Below are positions 43,967 to 53,203 of a DNA stretch of 64,000 nucleotides, piece after piece. This DNA comes from Pseudodesulfovibrio cashew. Its GTDB lineage: Bacteria; Desulfobacterota; Desulfovibrionia; Desulfovibrionales; Desulfovibrionaceae. The position numbers were made by a program, and so were the translations under genes. Where the stretch lies: positions 783,501 to 847,500 of the forward strand of contig NZ_CP046400.1 in NCBI RefSeq assembly GCF_009762795.1, written 5' to 3'. The notes under the pieces were generated by a model. That model was given only the letters and a program-made list of their open reading frames with translations, did not search any database and was not told where the DNA came from. Every line of letters begins with the position of its first letter. Positions within the stretch are counted from its first letter, which is position 1.

Positions 43967-46399
43967 ATGAAGCAGACCACCCCACCCAAGGCCAAGGCCC
44001 TTCCCGTCTCCAAGCTCCGCGCCACTCTGGACCCGGAGCGCATCCCGTACGCGGACAGCACGGAGATCCCCGACCGCAACGTCTATCCCCGGTTTCAGCC
44101 CAGAGCCATCCAGGCCCTGTCCCTGGCCCTGCGCATCACGGGCAACGAGCATAACGTCTACGTGGCCGGCGAGCCGAACATGGGCCGGACCTACTTCGTC
44201 AAATCGTTTCTGCGGCCCGCGGCGTCCAAGGGAAAGACCCCGTGCGACTGGGTCTACCTGTACAACTTCGAGGACAGCGACCGGCCCGTCTGCGTCGCCA
44301 TGCCCGCAGGCCGTGGCCGCAAGCTCAAGCAGGCACAGCACAAGGCCATGACCGCCATCCGGCAGGAAATCCCGGCCCGGTTCGAAAAGGATGCCTTCCA
44401 GAAGAAGCACGAGCGCCTCGTCAAGAAATTCAACACCAAGCGCGAGGACCTCTTCGCCAAGATGGACGCCACGGCAGAAAAGGAAGACTTCTCCCTGAGC
44501 CTGGACGATGAAGGCGTACTGACCCTCTCGCCAATCGTGGACGGCGAGGTGGTCTCGGACAAGGACTTCGACAAGTTCAAGCCCGCCGAGCGCAAAAAGC
44601 TCAAGGCCAAGGGCGAGGAACTGCTCGCCTCGGTCTCCTCCATCCTGCGCCAGATCAATCAGAACGAGATGGACCTGCGGGACTCCGAGACCGACCTGCA
44701 CCGCGAGACCGCCAAAAACGTCATGGCCGACTGCTACCTCAAGGTAGTCGAGAAGTTCAAGGACATCGAGGCATTGCGTGGCTACTTCGAGGACGTGATC
44801 AACGAGGTGGTCGACAACGTGGACCAGTTCATGCCCAAGGACTCCGCCCTGGCCGGGCTGCTGTCAGACGCCGTGCCCGGCGGCGAGGACTTCTTCTCCC
44901 GCTTCGAGGTCAACCTGTTTGTGGACAACGGCAAGACAAAGGGCGCGCCGGTCATCGTTGAGGACCACCCCACGGCCTTCAACCTGCTCGGCTCCATCGA
45001 GCGCGAGGCCGAGATGGGCGCGCTCTACACGGACTTCACCCTGATCAAGGCCGGAGCCCTGCACAAGGCCAACGGCGGGTTCCTGATCCTGAACATCGAG
45101 GACCTGCTCTCCAATCCCAACTCCTGGGAGGGCCTGCTCCGCGCCCTGCGCTCCGGCCAGTCGCGCATCGAGGACCCGGTGGACCCGGACCAGGTCAGGG
45201 CGCGCTCCCTCCAGCCCGATCCCGTCGAGCTGGAGCTCAAGGTCGTGCTCATCGGCACGGACGAGCACTATGAACTGCTCCTCTACAATGACGACCGCTT
45301 CGCCAAATATTTCAAGCTGAAGGCGCACCTCCAGCACGCGGCGCCGCGCACTGCGGCCAACATCCGCAACTTCCTCTCGGTCATCGGCCAGACCGCAAAG
45401 GCCGCCGACACCCTGCCCTTCACCAGGGAGGCCATGGCCGGACTGGTGGACTTCGCTTCCCGCCTGGTGGAGGACCAGAAACGGCTCTCCCTGTACGTGC
45501 CTCTCATCCGGGAACGGATGATCGAGGCCTCGGCCATGGCGCGCATGGCTGGCAAGGAGAAGGTCGGCACGGCAGAACTGGCAGAGGCCGTGTCCGCCAA
45601 GGACTACCGCGTGAACCTGTACGAGGAGGAATTCCTCTCGGACTATGACCGCCAGGTGATCAAGGTCTCCACCTCGGGCCAGGGCACGGGCCGGGCCAAC
45701 GGCCTGTCCGTCACCATGTTCGGCGACTACGAGTTCGGTCTGCCCCACCAGATTTCCTGCACCGTCGGCGTGGGCCACGGCGGCATCCTCGACCTGGAGC
45801 GCGAGGCCCAGATGGGCGGCCCCATCCACACCAAGGGCATGATGATCATCAAGTCCTACCTGGTCCGGCTGTTCGCCCAGGACAAGCCCATCGTGCTCAC
45901 CGGCTCGCTCTGTTTCGAGCAGTCCTACGCAGGCATCGAAGGCGACTCGGCCTCGGGCGCGGAGCTGGCCTCCCTGCTCTCGGCCCTGTCCGACGTGCCC
46001 ATCAACCTCTCCCTGGCCTTCACCGGCGCGGTCTCGCAGACCGGCGCGGTCATGGCCGTGGGCGGGGTCAATCGCAAGATCGAGGGGTTCTTCGAGGTCT
46101 GCCGCCGCCGCAAGCTGACCGGCAAACAGGGCGTCATCCTGCCGGAGGACAACGTGGTCAACCTGATGCTCAAGGACGAGGTGGTCCAGGCCGTGAAGGA
46201 CGGCCTCTTCCACATCTTCCCGGTCAAGACCATCGAGGAGGCCATGACCATCCTCACCGGAATGCGCTGCGGCACACGCAACAAGCGGGGCAAATACCCC
46301 ACGGATTCCCTTTATCATCGCGTAGACAAGCGGCTTGCCGAGCTGGCCGAGCTGGCCGCCCCCGGCAACGGAGCCTGCTGGACGCACGGCGAGTCCTAG
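43967..46399 (+). CDS. LonB-like ATP-dependent protease (AAA_32 family)
   Basis: An 810-residue protein. The N-terminal ATPase part has VAGEPNMGRTYF, a P-loop in which the usual Lys is Arg, and a Walker B-like NGGFLILNIEDLL. The C-terminal part is a Lon S16 protease with catalytic Ser near residue 663 (GDSASGAEL) and Lys near 704 (GGVNRKIEGFFEVC). The central helical region (about 150-310) is charged. It would degrade proteins in the cytoplasm. The start is ATG 43967, one codon after a TTG. No link to the flagellar genes beyond position. Confidence 0.9.
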   Translation: MKQTTPPKAKALPVSKLRATLDPERIPYADSTEIPDRNVYPRFQPRAIQALSLALRITGNEHNVYVAGEPNMGRTYFVKSFLRPAASKGKTPCDWVYLYNFEDSDRPVCVAMPAGRGRKLKQAQHKAMTAIRQEIPARFEKDAFQKKHERLVKKFNTKREDLFAKMDATAEKEDFSLSLDDEGVLTLSPIVDGEVVSDKDFDKFKPAERKKLKAKGEELLASVSSILRQINQNEMDLRDSETDLHRETAKNVMADCYLKVVEKFKDIEALRGYFEDVINEVVDNVDQFMPKDSALAGLLSDAVPGGEDFFSRFEVNLFVDNGKTKGAPVIVEDHPTAFNLLGSIEREAEMGALYTDFTLIKAGALHKANGGFLILNIEDLLSNPNSWEGLLRALRSGQSRIEDPVDPDQVRARSLQPDPVELELKVVLIGTDEHYELLLYNDDRFAKYFKLKAHLQHAAPRTAANIRNFLSVIGQTAKAADTLPFTREAMAGLVDFASRLVEDQKRLSLYVPLIRERMIEASAMARMAGKEKVGTAELAEAVSAKDYRVNLYEEEFLSDYDRQVIKVSTSGQGTGRANGLSVTMFGDYEFGLPHQISCTVGVGHGGILDLEREAQMGGPIHTKGMMIIKSYLVRLFAQDKPIVLTGSLCFEQSYAGIEGDSASGAELASLLSALSDVPINLSLAFTGAVSQTGAVMAVGGVNRKIEGFFEVCRRRKLTGKQGVILPEDNVVNLMLKDEVVQAVKDGLFHIFPVKTIEEAMTILTGMRCGTRNKRGKYPTDSLYHRVDKRLAELAELAAPGNGACWTHGES

Positions 46400-46422
46400 G
46401 CACGCAGCAAGATTCTCGACAG

Positions 46423-46454
46423 AAGGCCACCCCGAGGTTATCGGCGGTGGCCTT
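46423..46454 (+). terminator. terminator after the Lon-like gene
   Basis: Stem AAGGCCACC / GGTGGCCTT around a 14-base loop, followed by CGCCTTTC. It lies 24 bases past the stop codon. Confidence 0.6.
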
Positions 46455-46536
46455 CGCCTTTCATTGACTCCGCCTCCCCTGGGGGATACGGTCCTGTCGA
46501 ATCCCCTGACCAAGCCATTTTTCGGAGTTGAAAGAT

Positions 46537-47193
46537 ATGTATTTCATAGCATTCGGCGACGTGCACGAGTCCACCGGCGTCCTGGAGAGCATCCCGGACC
46601 TGGCGAACGCGGACGGCGTGATCATCACAGGCGACCTGACCAACCGGGGAAGCCGGGAGGCGGCGGCCCGGGTCATCGACGCGGTGGCCGCCATCAACCC
46701 GCGCATCCTGGCCCAGCCGGGCAACATGGACACCGATACGGTCCAGGCTTACCTTGAGGAACGCGGCATGGGTCTGCACCTTCAGGTGCGTGAGCTTGCC
46801 CCGAACCTCGGCCTGCTGGGCGTCGGCCTGTCCACGCCCACCCCCTTCGGCACGCCCGGCGAGATTTCCGAACAGACCCTGGCCGGCCTGCTCGACGAGA
46901 CCTACGCCAAGGCCGACGGATTCGGCCATCTGGTCTGCGCCATCCACGAGCCGCCCCACGGCACCGCCCTGGATATGCTCGGCAACGGCCAGCACGTGGG
47001 CAGCCCCGGCGTGCGCGCCTTCATCGAGCGAGTCCAGCCCGCCCTGGTCATCTCCGGGCACATCCATGAGGCCGCAGGCGTGGACCGCGTGGGCGATACC
47101 ACGATAATCAACCCCGGCATGCTCGCCGGAGGCGGATATGTGCGCATAGACTATGCGGACGGCGAACTGAACGCCGAACTCAAGAGCATCTAA
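46537..47193 (+). CDS. calcineurin-type metallophosphoesterase
   Basis: A 218-residue protein with FGDVHES, TGDLTNRG, QPGNMD (GNHD variant), CAIHEPP and SGHIHEAAG, the five metal-ligand motifs of the calcineurin-like fold in order. Signal or membrane segments are absent. Substrate unknown (phosphodiester or phosphomonoester). ATG 46537 follows GGAG at 46524. rlmH follows after 7 bases. Confidence 0.85.
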   Translation: MYFIAFGDVHESTGVLESIPDLANADGVIITGDLTNRGSREAAARVIDAVAAINPRILAQPGNMDTDTVQAYLEERGMGLHLQVRELAPNLGLLGVGLSTPTPFGTPGEISEQTLAGLLDETYAKADGFGHLVCAIHEPPHGTALDMLGNGQHVGSPGVRAFIERVQPALVISGHIHEAAGVDRVGDTTIINPGMLAGGGYVRIDYADGELNAELKSI

Positions 47194-47200
47194 CGGAGCC

Positions 47201-47671
47201 ATGTCGAAAATCGGATTCATCTGGGTAGGCAAGCTCAAAGAGCGCTTCTCCCAGGAGGGGTGCGCCCTCTACTGGAAAAAACTGTCCCGCTTCTTCAAGC
47301 TGGACGAGGCCGTGGTCAAGGACGGCCCAAGCAAGCTGCCCAACATCGATCGCAACAAGAAGGAGGGCGAGGGAATCCTCGCCAAGGTGGGCAAGGGCGA
47401 CGTGCTCATCATCCTGGACGAGCACGGCGAGCGGCTCACCTCGCGCAAGCTGGCCAAATTGGTCCGTCAATGGACCGACGCCCCCAACCAGCGGCCGGTC
47501 TTCGTCATCGGCGGCCCCTTCGGCCTCTCGGACGAGGTCAAGGAAGCGGCGCGGCACGCCATTCGCCTGAGCGACATGACCCTGCCCCACGAACTGGCCC
47601 GCCTCGTACTCCTGGAGCAGCTCTACCGGGCCGGGACCATCCTCAAGAACATGCCCTATCACCACGACTAG
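47201..47671 (+). CDS. rlmH: 23S rRNA (pseudouridine1915-N3)-methyltransferase RlmH
   Basis: A 156-residue SPOUT methyltransferase. The C-terminal knot has VFVIGGPFGLSDEVKEA and LSDMTLPHELARLVLLEQLY, ending in KNMPYHHD, the RlmH signature. It methylates helix 69 of 23S rRNA using SAM. It sits between the phosphoesterase and a small unknown gene in a tight plus-strand run. Confidence 0.95.
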   Translation: MSKIGFIWVGKLKERFSQEGCALYWKKLSRFFKLDEAVVKDGPSKLPNIDRNKKEGEGILAKVGKGDVLIILDEHGERLTSRKLAKLVRQWTDAPNQRPVFVIGGPFGLSDEVKEAARHAIRLSDMTLPHELARLVLLEQLYRAGTILKNMPYHHD

Positions 47672-47681
47672 CGGAGACCCT

Positions 47682-47936
47682 ATGCTGGACATCGACTACC
47701 TCAAGCGCGTGGCGCACTATTTTGAAAGCGGAGACTGCCAGTTCGAGTTCGAGCACGGCGAAGAAGAACGCCGTCTGGCCATCATCGACTTCCTCGAGCA
47801 CCTCATGGAGCTGGGCGAACAGGCCGACGAGCTGGCCACCAAGCTCATCTTCAAGGACGCCTACGCCTCCATGACCAACGAGGACGGCGTGGCCAAGGCC
47901 CTGGAGGAGGAAGCCGCCGGGGAGCCTGGGGACTAG
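47682..47936 (+). CDS. small conserved hypothetical protein after rlmH
   Basis: An 84-residue acidic, helical protein: MLDIDYLKRVAHYFESGDCQ, FLEHLMELGEQADELATKLI. It has no motif I recognise. It starts 10 bases after rlmH with GGAGACCCT upstream, suggesting co-translation, so a real gene is likely. Confidence 0.7.
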   Translation: MLDIDYLKRVAHYFESGDCQFEFEHGEEERRLAIIDFLEHLMELGEQADELATKLIFKDAYASMTNEDGVAKALEEEAAGEPGD

Positions 47937-48033
47937 AGCCTTTGCTTTATCGACCGTCCGTGCTAGGACGGGCCACCCGATGGCGGGATGAGCCGCTGCC
48001 GGAAATAATGGGGCCACGCCCCGGAGAACAGCC

Positions 48034-48828
48034 ATGAGCGAAGATCAAACCAAGGACTTCCTCGACTCCCTGCCGGAGCTGGAGGAAGGCAAAACATACT
48101 GTTTCAAATGCTATCCCGGCATCGAATGCTTCAATGCCTGCTGCAGCGACCTGAACATGACCCTGACGCCCTACGACATCCTGCGCATGCGCCAGGCCAC
48201 GGGCAAGGACTCCATCGACTTCCTGCGCGTCCACACCATCGGACAGCGCGCCCCGGACACCAATTTCCCGGTCTTCAAGCTGCGCATGACCGACAACGCG
48301 GCCCGCACCTGCCCCTTTGTCACTGAAGAAGGCTGTGCCATCTACCCGGACCGCCCCGGCGCGTGCCGCATGTACCCCCTGGGCCGCGCCACCCGCCCGG
48401 ACGGCAAGGGCGGCGTCAAGGAGCAGTTCTTCATCGTCAAGGAGGACCACTGCAAGGGCTTCCTCGAAAAGGACGAATGGACCGGCGCGTCCTGGAAGCA
48501 GGACCAGGGATTCCACGAATACACCGCCAGCAACGACCGCTACATGCACATCCTGGCCCGGATCAAGGAAGGCGGCCATCCCGTCTCCGACAAGATGAGC
48601 CACATGGCCACCCTCGCCCTCTACAAGGTCGACGAGTTCCAGCGGTTCATCGAAAAGATGCGCCTCTTCGAACGCGTGGACGTGGACGAGAAACGCCAGC
48701 GCGCCATCCTCAACGACGAATTCGTCTGCCTCTCCTTTGCCATGGACTGGTTCGAGCTGATGCTCTTCCACGACACCACCAAGCTCAAACCCAAGAACGT
48801 GCCGACCCGCACGCCCTGCCAGAAATAG
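48034..48828 (+). CDS. YkgJ-family cysteine cluster protein
   Basis: A 264-residue protein with nine or more Cys in the first half: YCFKCYPGIECFNACCSDLN, TCPFVTEEGCAIYPDRPGAC. The CxxC...CC and CP(F/Y)....GC.IY..RP..C patterns define the UPF0153/YkgJ zinc or iron-sulfur cluster family. The C-terminal 120 residues are helical and unknown. It may bind a metal cluster; enzymatic role unproven. It is followed after 9 bases by rfaE2. Confidence 0.88.
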   Translation: MSEDQTKDFLDSLPELEEGKTYCFKCYPGIECFNACCSDLNMTLTPYDILRMRQATGKDSIDFLRVHTIGQRAPDTNFPVFKLRMTDNAARTCPFVTEEGCAIYPDRPGACRMYPLGRATRPDGKGGVKEQFFIVKEDHCKGFLEKDEWTGASWKQDQGFHEYTASNDRYMHILARIKEGGHPVSDKMSHMATLALYKVDEFQRFIEKMRLFERVDVDEKRQRAILNDEFVCLSFAMDWFELMLFHDTTKLKPKNVPTRTPCQK

Positions 48829-48837
48829 GACGACGCC

Positions 48838-49323
48838 ATGGCCCTTCCCGAAAATTCCAAGCTCATGTCCATCCGCACCTACCTGAAGCGGAAGGCGGAA
48901 TTCATGCCCGGCCACCGGGTGGTCTTCACCAACGGCTGCTTCGACGTGCTCCATCCCGGCCACGTGGACCTGCTCACCCGGGCGCGCGCCCTGGGCGACT
49001 CACTCATCCTCGGACTCAACTCCGACGAGTCCGTCAGGATGCTCGGCAAGGGCGCCGACCGCCCCCTCAACTCCCAGGAGGAGCGCGCCTTCGTGCTCGC
49101 CGGACTCACCTGCGTGGACCAAATCATCATCTTCCACGAGTCCACGCCCCTGGAGCTGATCAAGGCCGTCCGGCCCCAGATCCTGGTCAAGGGCGGCGAC
49201 TGGCCCGTGGAGGACATCGTGGGCAACGACGTGGTCACCAAGGCCGGCGGACAGGTGCTCAGCCTGCCCCTGCTCGAAGGCTACTCCACCACCGCCTTTT
49301 TGGTGAAGGTCCGCGCTTCCTAA
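48838..49323 (+). CDS. rfaE2: D-glycero-beta-D-manno-heptose 1-phosphate adenylyltransferase
   Basis: A 161-residue nucleotidyltransferase (RfaE domain II / HldE C-terminal type) that makes ADP-heptose for LPS. TNGCFDVLHPGHVDLLTRAR has the HxGH motif; LGLNSDESVRMLGKGADRPL, ILVKGGDWPVEDIVG and LLEGYSTTAFL complete the fold. It is the stand-alone version without the kinase domain. A strong terminator follows. Confidence 0.94.
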   Translation: MALPENSKLMSIRTYLKRKAEFMPGHRVVFTNGCFDVLHPGHVDLLTRARALGDSLILGLNSDESVRMLGKGADRPLNSQEERAFVLAGLTCVDQIIIFHESTPLELIKAVRPQILVKGGDWPVEDIVGNDVVTKAGGQVLSLPLLEGYSTTAFLVKVRAS

Positions 49324-49346
49324 GCTGGCTTCCATAAGAATGACGA

Positions 49347-49382
49347 ACGGCGCACGCTTTTGGAGCGTGCGCCGTTTTTTTT
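49347..49382 (+). terminator. terminator after rfaE2
   Basis: Perfect stem ACGGCGCACGCT / AGCGTGCGCCGT with loop TTTGG, then TTTTTTTT. It lies 24 bases after the rfaE2 stop. Confidence 0.92.
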
Positions 49383-49410
49383 GGCTTTTATGTGCGGGAG
49401 TATGGCGTGA

Positions 49411-49532
49411 GGGGAAGGCCTCCGGCGGCCCTACCGGGGGTCGCCTTCGGCGGGACCAGAGAACCCTTTGGAAAGGGTTCTCCGGACTCTCCTAAACTTT
49501 TTGTGTTCGCTTCGCTCAGAGCCGTGCGGAAG
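49411..49532 (-). repeat. intergenic repeat, module B copy 2
   Basis: Reverse complement of module B at 16689: GCACGGCTCTGAGCGAAGCG, ACACAAAAAGTTTAGGAG, hairpin GAGAACCCTTT...AAAGGGTTCTC and CCGCCGGAGGCC. This copy has an insertion GCCGAAGGCGACCCCCGGTA in the distal part. Confidence 0.72.
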
Positions 49533-49607
49533 CAAGCTGGCTGCCATGTATGGAACTGAGGTCAGCCAATAGTTTTTCCTTTTAAAGACGTTCGCCAAAG
49601 GCGAGAA

Positions 49608-49697
49608 AGGGTTTCCAAAGGGGGCTCGCCCCTTTGGCCGCCGGAGGCTAAATCACCCGACATCGCCGCCCTGAAGGGCGGCTTCCCCTTCTGATTT
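49608..49697 (-). repeat. intergenic repeat, module A copy 4
   Basis: Reverse complement: ATCAGAAGGGGAAGCCGCCC, TTCAGGGCGGCGATG, TCGGGTGATTTAGCCTCCGG, CGGCCAAAGGGG...CCCCTTTGG. It is the fullest copy together with 9518. It lies just after the permease operon end on the minus strand. The 75 bases between it and module B copy 2 hold nothing recognisable. Confidence 0.72.
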
Positions 49698-49725
49698 TTC
49701 CGCCTCTACCAGGCAGCCCACACAG

Positions 49726-50547
49726 CTACTCCTTGACCGAACCGGCCAGCAGACCCCGGATGAAGTAGCGGCCAAGGAAGATGTAGATGCAGAGCACGGG
49801 CACGGCGGCCATGATCGAACCGGCCATGGGCAGGTTCCAGCTCACGGCCTGGCCGCCCGCCAGTTGCGCCAGCCCCACGGTGATGGGGTTGTCCGCATGG
49901 CGGGTGAGACAGATGCCCCAGAGGAACTCGTTCCAGATCTGCGTGAACTGCCACAGCGAGGTGACCACGAAGCCGGGGATGGAGAGCGGGAACACGATGC
50001 GCAGGTAGATGGAAAAGAAACCCGCGCCGTCCAGCCGCGCCGACTCGATGAGCGCAGTGGGAATCTGGGCGTAGAAGTTGCGGAAGATCAGCGAGGTGAT
50101 GGGCAGCCCGTAGACGATGTGGGCCAGAATCAGGCCCGGCAGCCCGCCGTAGAGGTTCATGGCCCGCAGGGTCTGGAAGAGCGGGATGAGGATGACCTGG
50201 TACGGGATGAACATGCCGAACAGGAAGAGCGTAAACACGATCTCGCTGCCCGGGAACTTCCACTTGGAAAAGACGTAGCCGTTCAGGGAGCCGAGCACCG
50301 TGGATCCGGCCGTGGCGCACAGGGTCAGGATCACGGAGTTGATGAAGTTCGGCTTGAGCAACTGGATTGCCTGGGAGAAGGACGACCAGTTGAAGACCGA
50401 GGGGAGCTCCCAGGCCGAGGGCAGGGATATCTCCGCAGGCAGCTTCAGGGCGGTCACGGCCGCCATGTAGGCGGGCATGAGGAAGAACAGGGACAGGACG
50501 GCCAGGGTGCCGTAGAGCAGGATGGAACCGGTGGTGGTGCGTTTCAT
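49726..50547 (-). CDS. carbohydrate ABC transporter permease, MalG type
   Basis: A 273-residue inner-membrane permease with six helices. The N-terminal helix is followed by a long periplasmic loop, and the EAA-like coupling loop is ESARLDGAGFFSIYLRIVFP. It pairs with the MalF-type permease 2 bases upstream. As the last gene of the galactose operon it probably helps import galactose or a galactoside. Confidence 0.92.
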   Translation of the reverse strand: MKRTTTGSILLYGTLAVLSLFFLMPAYMAAVTALKLPAEISLPSAWELPSVFNWSSFSQAIQLLKPNFINSVILTLCATAGSTVLGSLNGYVFSKWKFPGSEIVFTLFLFGMFIPYQVILIPLFQTLRAMNLYGGLPGLILAHIVYGLPITSLIFRNFYAQIPTALIESARLDGAGFFSIYLRIVFPLSIPGFVVTSLWQFTQIWNEFLWGICLTRHADNPITVGLAQLAGGQAVSWNLPMAGSIMAAVPVLCIYIFLGRYFIRGLLAGSVKE

Positions 50548-50549
50548 GG

Positions 50550-51668
50550 CTATCCCCTCCTCCTCTGGCGATACTGCCCGATGAGGTACGGCACGATGAA
50601 GGTGGCGGCCACCAGGAAGAGCACGATGGCAATGGCGGCGCCCACGGCGAAATCATTGGCCCGGAAGGTGGTCAGGTACATGTTCAGTGCCGGATGGCCG
50701 GTCTCGGCGTTGTCCGGACCGGTCATGGCGAAGATCAGGTCGAACATCTTCAGCGAGATGTGCGAGAGGATGATCACTGCGGAAATGGTGATGGGCTTGA
50801 GCATGGGGATGGCCACATGTCGGTAGTAGCCCGCGTCGGACGCGCCGTCGAGCATGGCCGCGTCGCGCAGGTCCTGGGAGATGCCGTTGAACCCGGCCAG
50901 GTACAGGGCCATGGTGTAGCCCGAGTACTGCCAGATGGTGGCCATGATGATGCCCAGCGTGGCCATGTTGAAGCCGTGCATCTCTTCCATGAAGAGCGCC
51001 TCGGGCAGCAGCCCGCCGAAGAGCCAGGTTCCCGCGCCGAGTACGATGCCGGGCCCCAGCCAGCGCTTCACGGCCCGGCTCCCGTCTTTCCTGAACACGA
51101 AGAGCCCGGTCATGATCAGCAGGAAGGAAGCCACGTAGAGCAGGATGGAAAAGAGGTTCTGCCAGTTGAACTCGAGGATGGCGGCGGTGGAGGAGAGCCA
51201 TTCGAAGTTCAGCGGCTCCATGCCCAGATAGGTGGGCAGGACGTTGACCCCGCCCTGGGGCGCGAGCAGCCAGCGCCAGATGGTGCCGGACACGATGAAC
51301 GACAGGGACATGGGATAGAGGAAGATGGTGCGCAGGACGTCTTCGCCCTTGGGTTTCTGGTCGAGCAGGATGGCGATGAACATGCCCAGCCCGATGGCTC
51401 CGGCCAGGAGCATGATCGAATAGTAGACCGCGTTGACCAGGTCCTGGCGGAACCCGCCGCCGAGGAAGCCGGTGAACAGCTCCACGTAGTTGTCCAGTCC
51501 GACGAAATGCTTCTCGGGATTCAGGGCCAGGGACCCGGAGCCGCCCCAGTCGGTCATGGACGTCCAGATGGTGTTACCGATGAACCCGTAGACGAAGATC
51601 GCCATCAGGATCATGGAGGGCAACAGTGTCAGAAACGCCTTCAGTCTGTCTTTGGATGCTTCACGCAT
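50550..51668 (-). CDS. carbohydrate ABC transporter permease, MalF type
   Basis: A 372-residue permease, longer than the usual 290-310. About eight helices are visible; the extra length is a middle insertion (about residues 140-225) with an amphipathic loop and two further helices (ILLYVASFLLIMTGLFVF; WLGPGIVLGAGTWLFGG). The EAA motif is DAAMLDGASDAGYYRHVAIP. It follows a 200-base gap after the binding-protein gene that holds a hairpin. Confidence 0.9.
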   Translation of the reverse strand: MREASKDRLKAFLTLLPSMILMAIFVYGFIGNTIWTSMTDWGGSGSLALNPEKHFVGLDNYVELFTGFLGGGFRQDLVNAVYYSIMLLAGAIGLGMFIAILLDQKPKGEDVLRTIFLYPMSLSFIVSGTIWRWLLAPQGGVNVLPTYLGMEPLNFEWLSSTAAILEFNWQNLFSILLYVASFLLIMTGLFVFRKDGSRAVKRWLGPGIVLGAGTWLFGGLLPEALFMEEMHGFNMATLGIIMATIWQYSGYTMALYLAGFNGISQDLRDAAMLDGASDAGYYRHVAIPMLKPITISAVIILSHISLKMFDLIFAMTGPDNAETGHPALNMYLTTFRANDFAVGAAIAIVLFLVAATFIVPYLIGQYRQRRRG

Positions 51669-51816
51669 ATTCCTTGCCTCGACGGCTGTTGCACCAGCAT
51701 CGTCCGCGTTGTTGTCGGCTCTTAGGAAACCTCGGCGCAGATGCGCCCTTGGTTGTCTCGGGGGTGCCGACCGGCGTCCGTCACTTGTCGAACAGCCTCC
51801 ATATCTGTCTTGAGCG

Positions 51817-51851
51817 GGCCGCGCACGGAAGCCGAAGCGTCCGGCGCGGCC
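51817..51851 (-). terminator. intercistronic hairpin after the binding-protein gene
   Basis: GGCCGCGC / GCGCGGCC with an inner CGGA / TCCG pairing and no strong T-run. Such hairpins between binding-protein and permease genes often stabilise the upstream mRNA or partly terminate, raising binding-protein levels. Confidence 0.55.
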
Positions 51852-51869
51852 AGCCCGGGTTGGTTTATG

Positions 51870-53126
51870 TTAGATGCCCGCTTTCTTGGCCAACTGCTGG
51901 CAGGCCTTGGCTGCGGCGGGAGCGTTCTTGGTCTTCAGGAACATCTCCATGACCGAGGCGAAACCGCCCATGAAGGTCTCGTTGGCGGCGACGCCGTGAG
52001 CCAGGGAGCCGACCACGCGGTCCTTGCCGAAATCGTTGGCGGAGGACTGCAGGTAGGCGTTGTACTTGGACAGATCGGAGTCGGTACGCGCGGAGATGGA
52101 GCCCTTGATCGGGTTGAAGGCATCAGAGCCTTCCTTGGAGCCGAGCACCTTGAGCCAGGCAATGGCGTTGTCGCGGTGCGGGGAACCCACGGGCAGACCG
52201 AAGGAGTCGGCCAGGAACATGAACTCGCCGGTGGTGCCGGGGGAGGCGGCCCAGCCGTAGCCCTCGCCGGGTACCAGCTTCTTGGTGGTGGTCATGTAAC
52301 CGGCGGCCCAGTCACCCATGATGTTGAAGGCGGCGCGGCCGTCGATGACCATATCCGTGGCCTGCTGCCAGGACAGGGAAGAGGCGTCGGAGTTGGTGAA
52401 CTCGAGCACCTTGCCGAAGAGTTCCCAAGCCTTGATGCCTTCGGGGGAGTCGAACTTCAGCTTGCCGGACCACAGGGCATCCCAGTTGTCCGCGCCGAGG
52501 GAGGCCAGGGCAACGGATTCCCAGAGGTGGTTGGCAGTCCAGTTCTGGGCCAGGGCCAGGGGGGTGACCCCGGCGGCCTTCAGCTTGGGCGCGATGGCGA
52601 AGAACTCGTCCCAGGTCTTGGGCGCTTCCACGCCCCACTTCTTCAGGTTGGCCGGGATGTACCACATGACGTTGGAGCGGTGGATGTTGACCGGGACGGA
52701 CCAGATGCCCTTGTCGGTGCCGATCAGCTTGATCAACCCCTTGGGGAAGACGTCCATCCAGCCCTGTTCCTGGAACAGCGGAGTCAGGTCTTCCATGCGT
52801 CCGGCCTTGACCCAGGTGCCGATCAGTTCCTGTCCGGCGTGGACCTGGAAGGAATCCGGCGGCTCACCGCCGAGCATGCGGGTCTTGAGGACCGCTTTGG
52901 CGTTGACGCCGGAACCGCCGGTGACCGTACCGTTGATCACGTTCACCTTGGGGTTCTGCGTCTTGTAAATGTCGATCAGGGCCTGCAGGGCAGGACCCTC
53001 GTCGCCGGCCCACCAGGAGAAAATTTCCAGATCGCCGGTCAGTTCCTTGGCCTGGACGGCCTGCGGCATGGAGAGCAGCAGGGCGGCGACCAGCACCACG
53101 CACAGTTTGACAAAGGCCTTGTTCAT
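51870..53126 (-). CDS. sugar ABC transporter substrate-binding protein
   Basis: A 418-residue periplasmic protein with signal peptide [20 protein letters not shown]...QAVQA (about 1-26). The mature start [20 protein letters not shown] is the cluster 1 (MalE/UgpB-like) sugar-binding pattern. Start at ATG 53126 with AGGAGG at about -10. It binds the sugar and delivers it to the two permeases encoded next. Confidence 0.92.
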   Translation of the reverse strand: MNKAFVKLCVVLVAALLLSMPQAVQAKELTGDLEIFSWWAGDEGPALQALIDIYKTQNPKVNVINGTVTGGSGVNAKAVLKTRMLGGEPPDSFQVHAGQELIGTWVKAGRMEDLTPLFQEQGWMDVFPKGLIKLIGTDKGIWSVPVNIHRSNVMWYIPANLKKWGVEAPKTWDEFFAIAPKLKAAGVTPLALAQNWTANHLWESVALASLGADNWDALWSGKLKFDSPEGIKAWELFGKVLEFTNSDASSLSWQQATDMVIDGRAAFNIMGDWAAGYMTTTKKLVPGEGYGWAASPGTTGEFMFLADSFGLPVGSPHRDNAIAWLKVLGSKEGSDAFNPIKGSISARTDSDLSKYNAYLQSSANDFGKDRVVGSLAHGVAANETFMGGFASVMEMFLKTKNAPAAAKACQQLAKKAGI

Positions 53127-53203
53127 AGTACCTCCTAGAATTGAAACTCTACACCTTAACCAATCAATTACACATAAAAACAAGCGATTGCAGCCTCGCA
53201 ACA

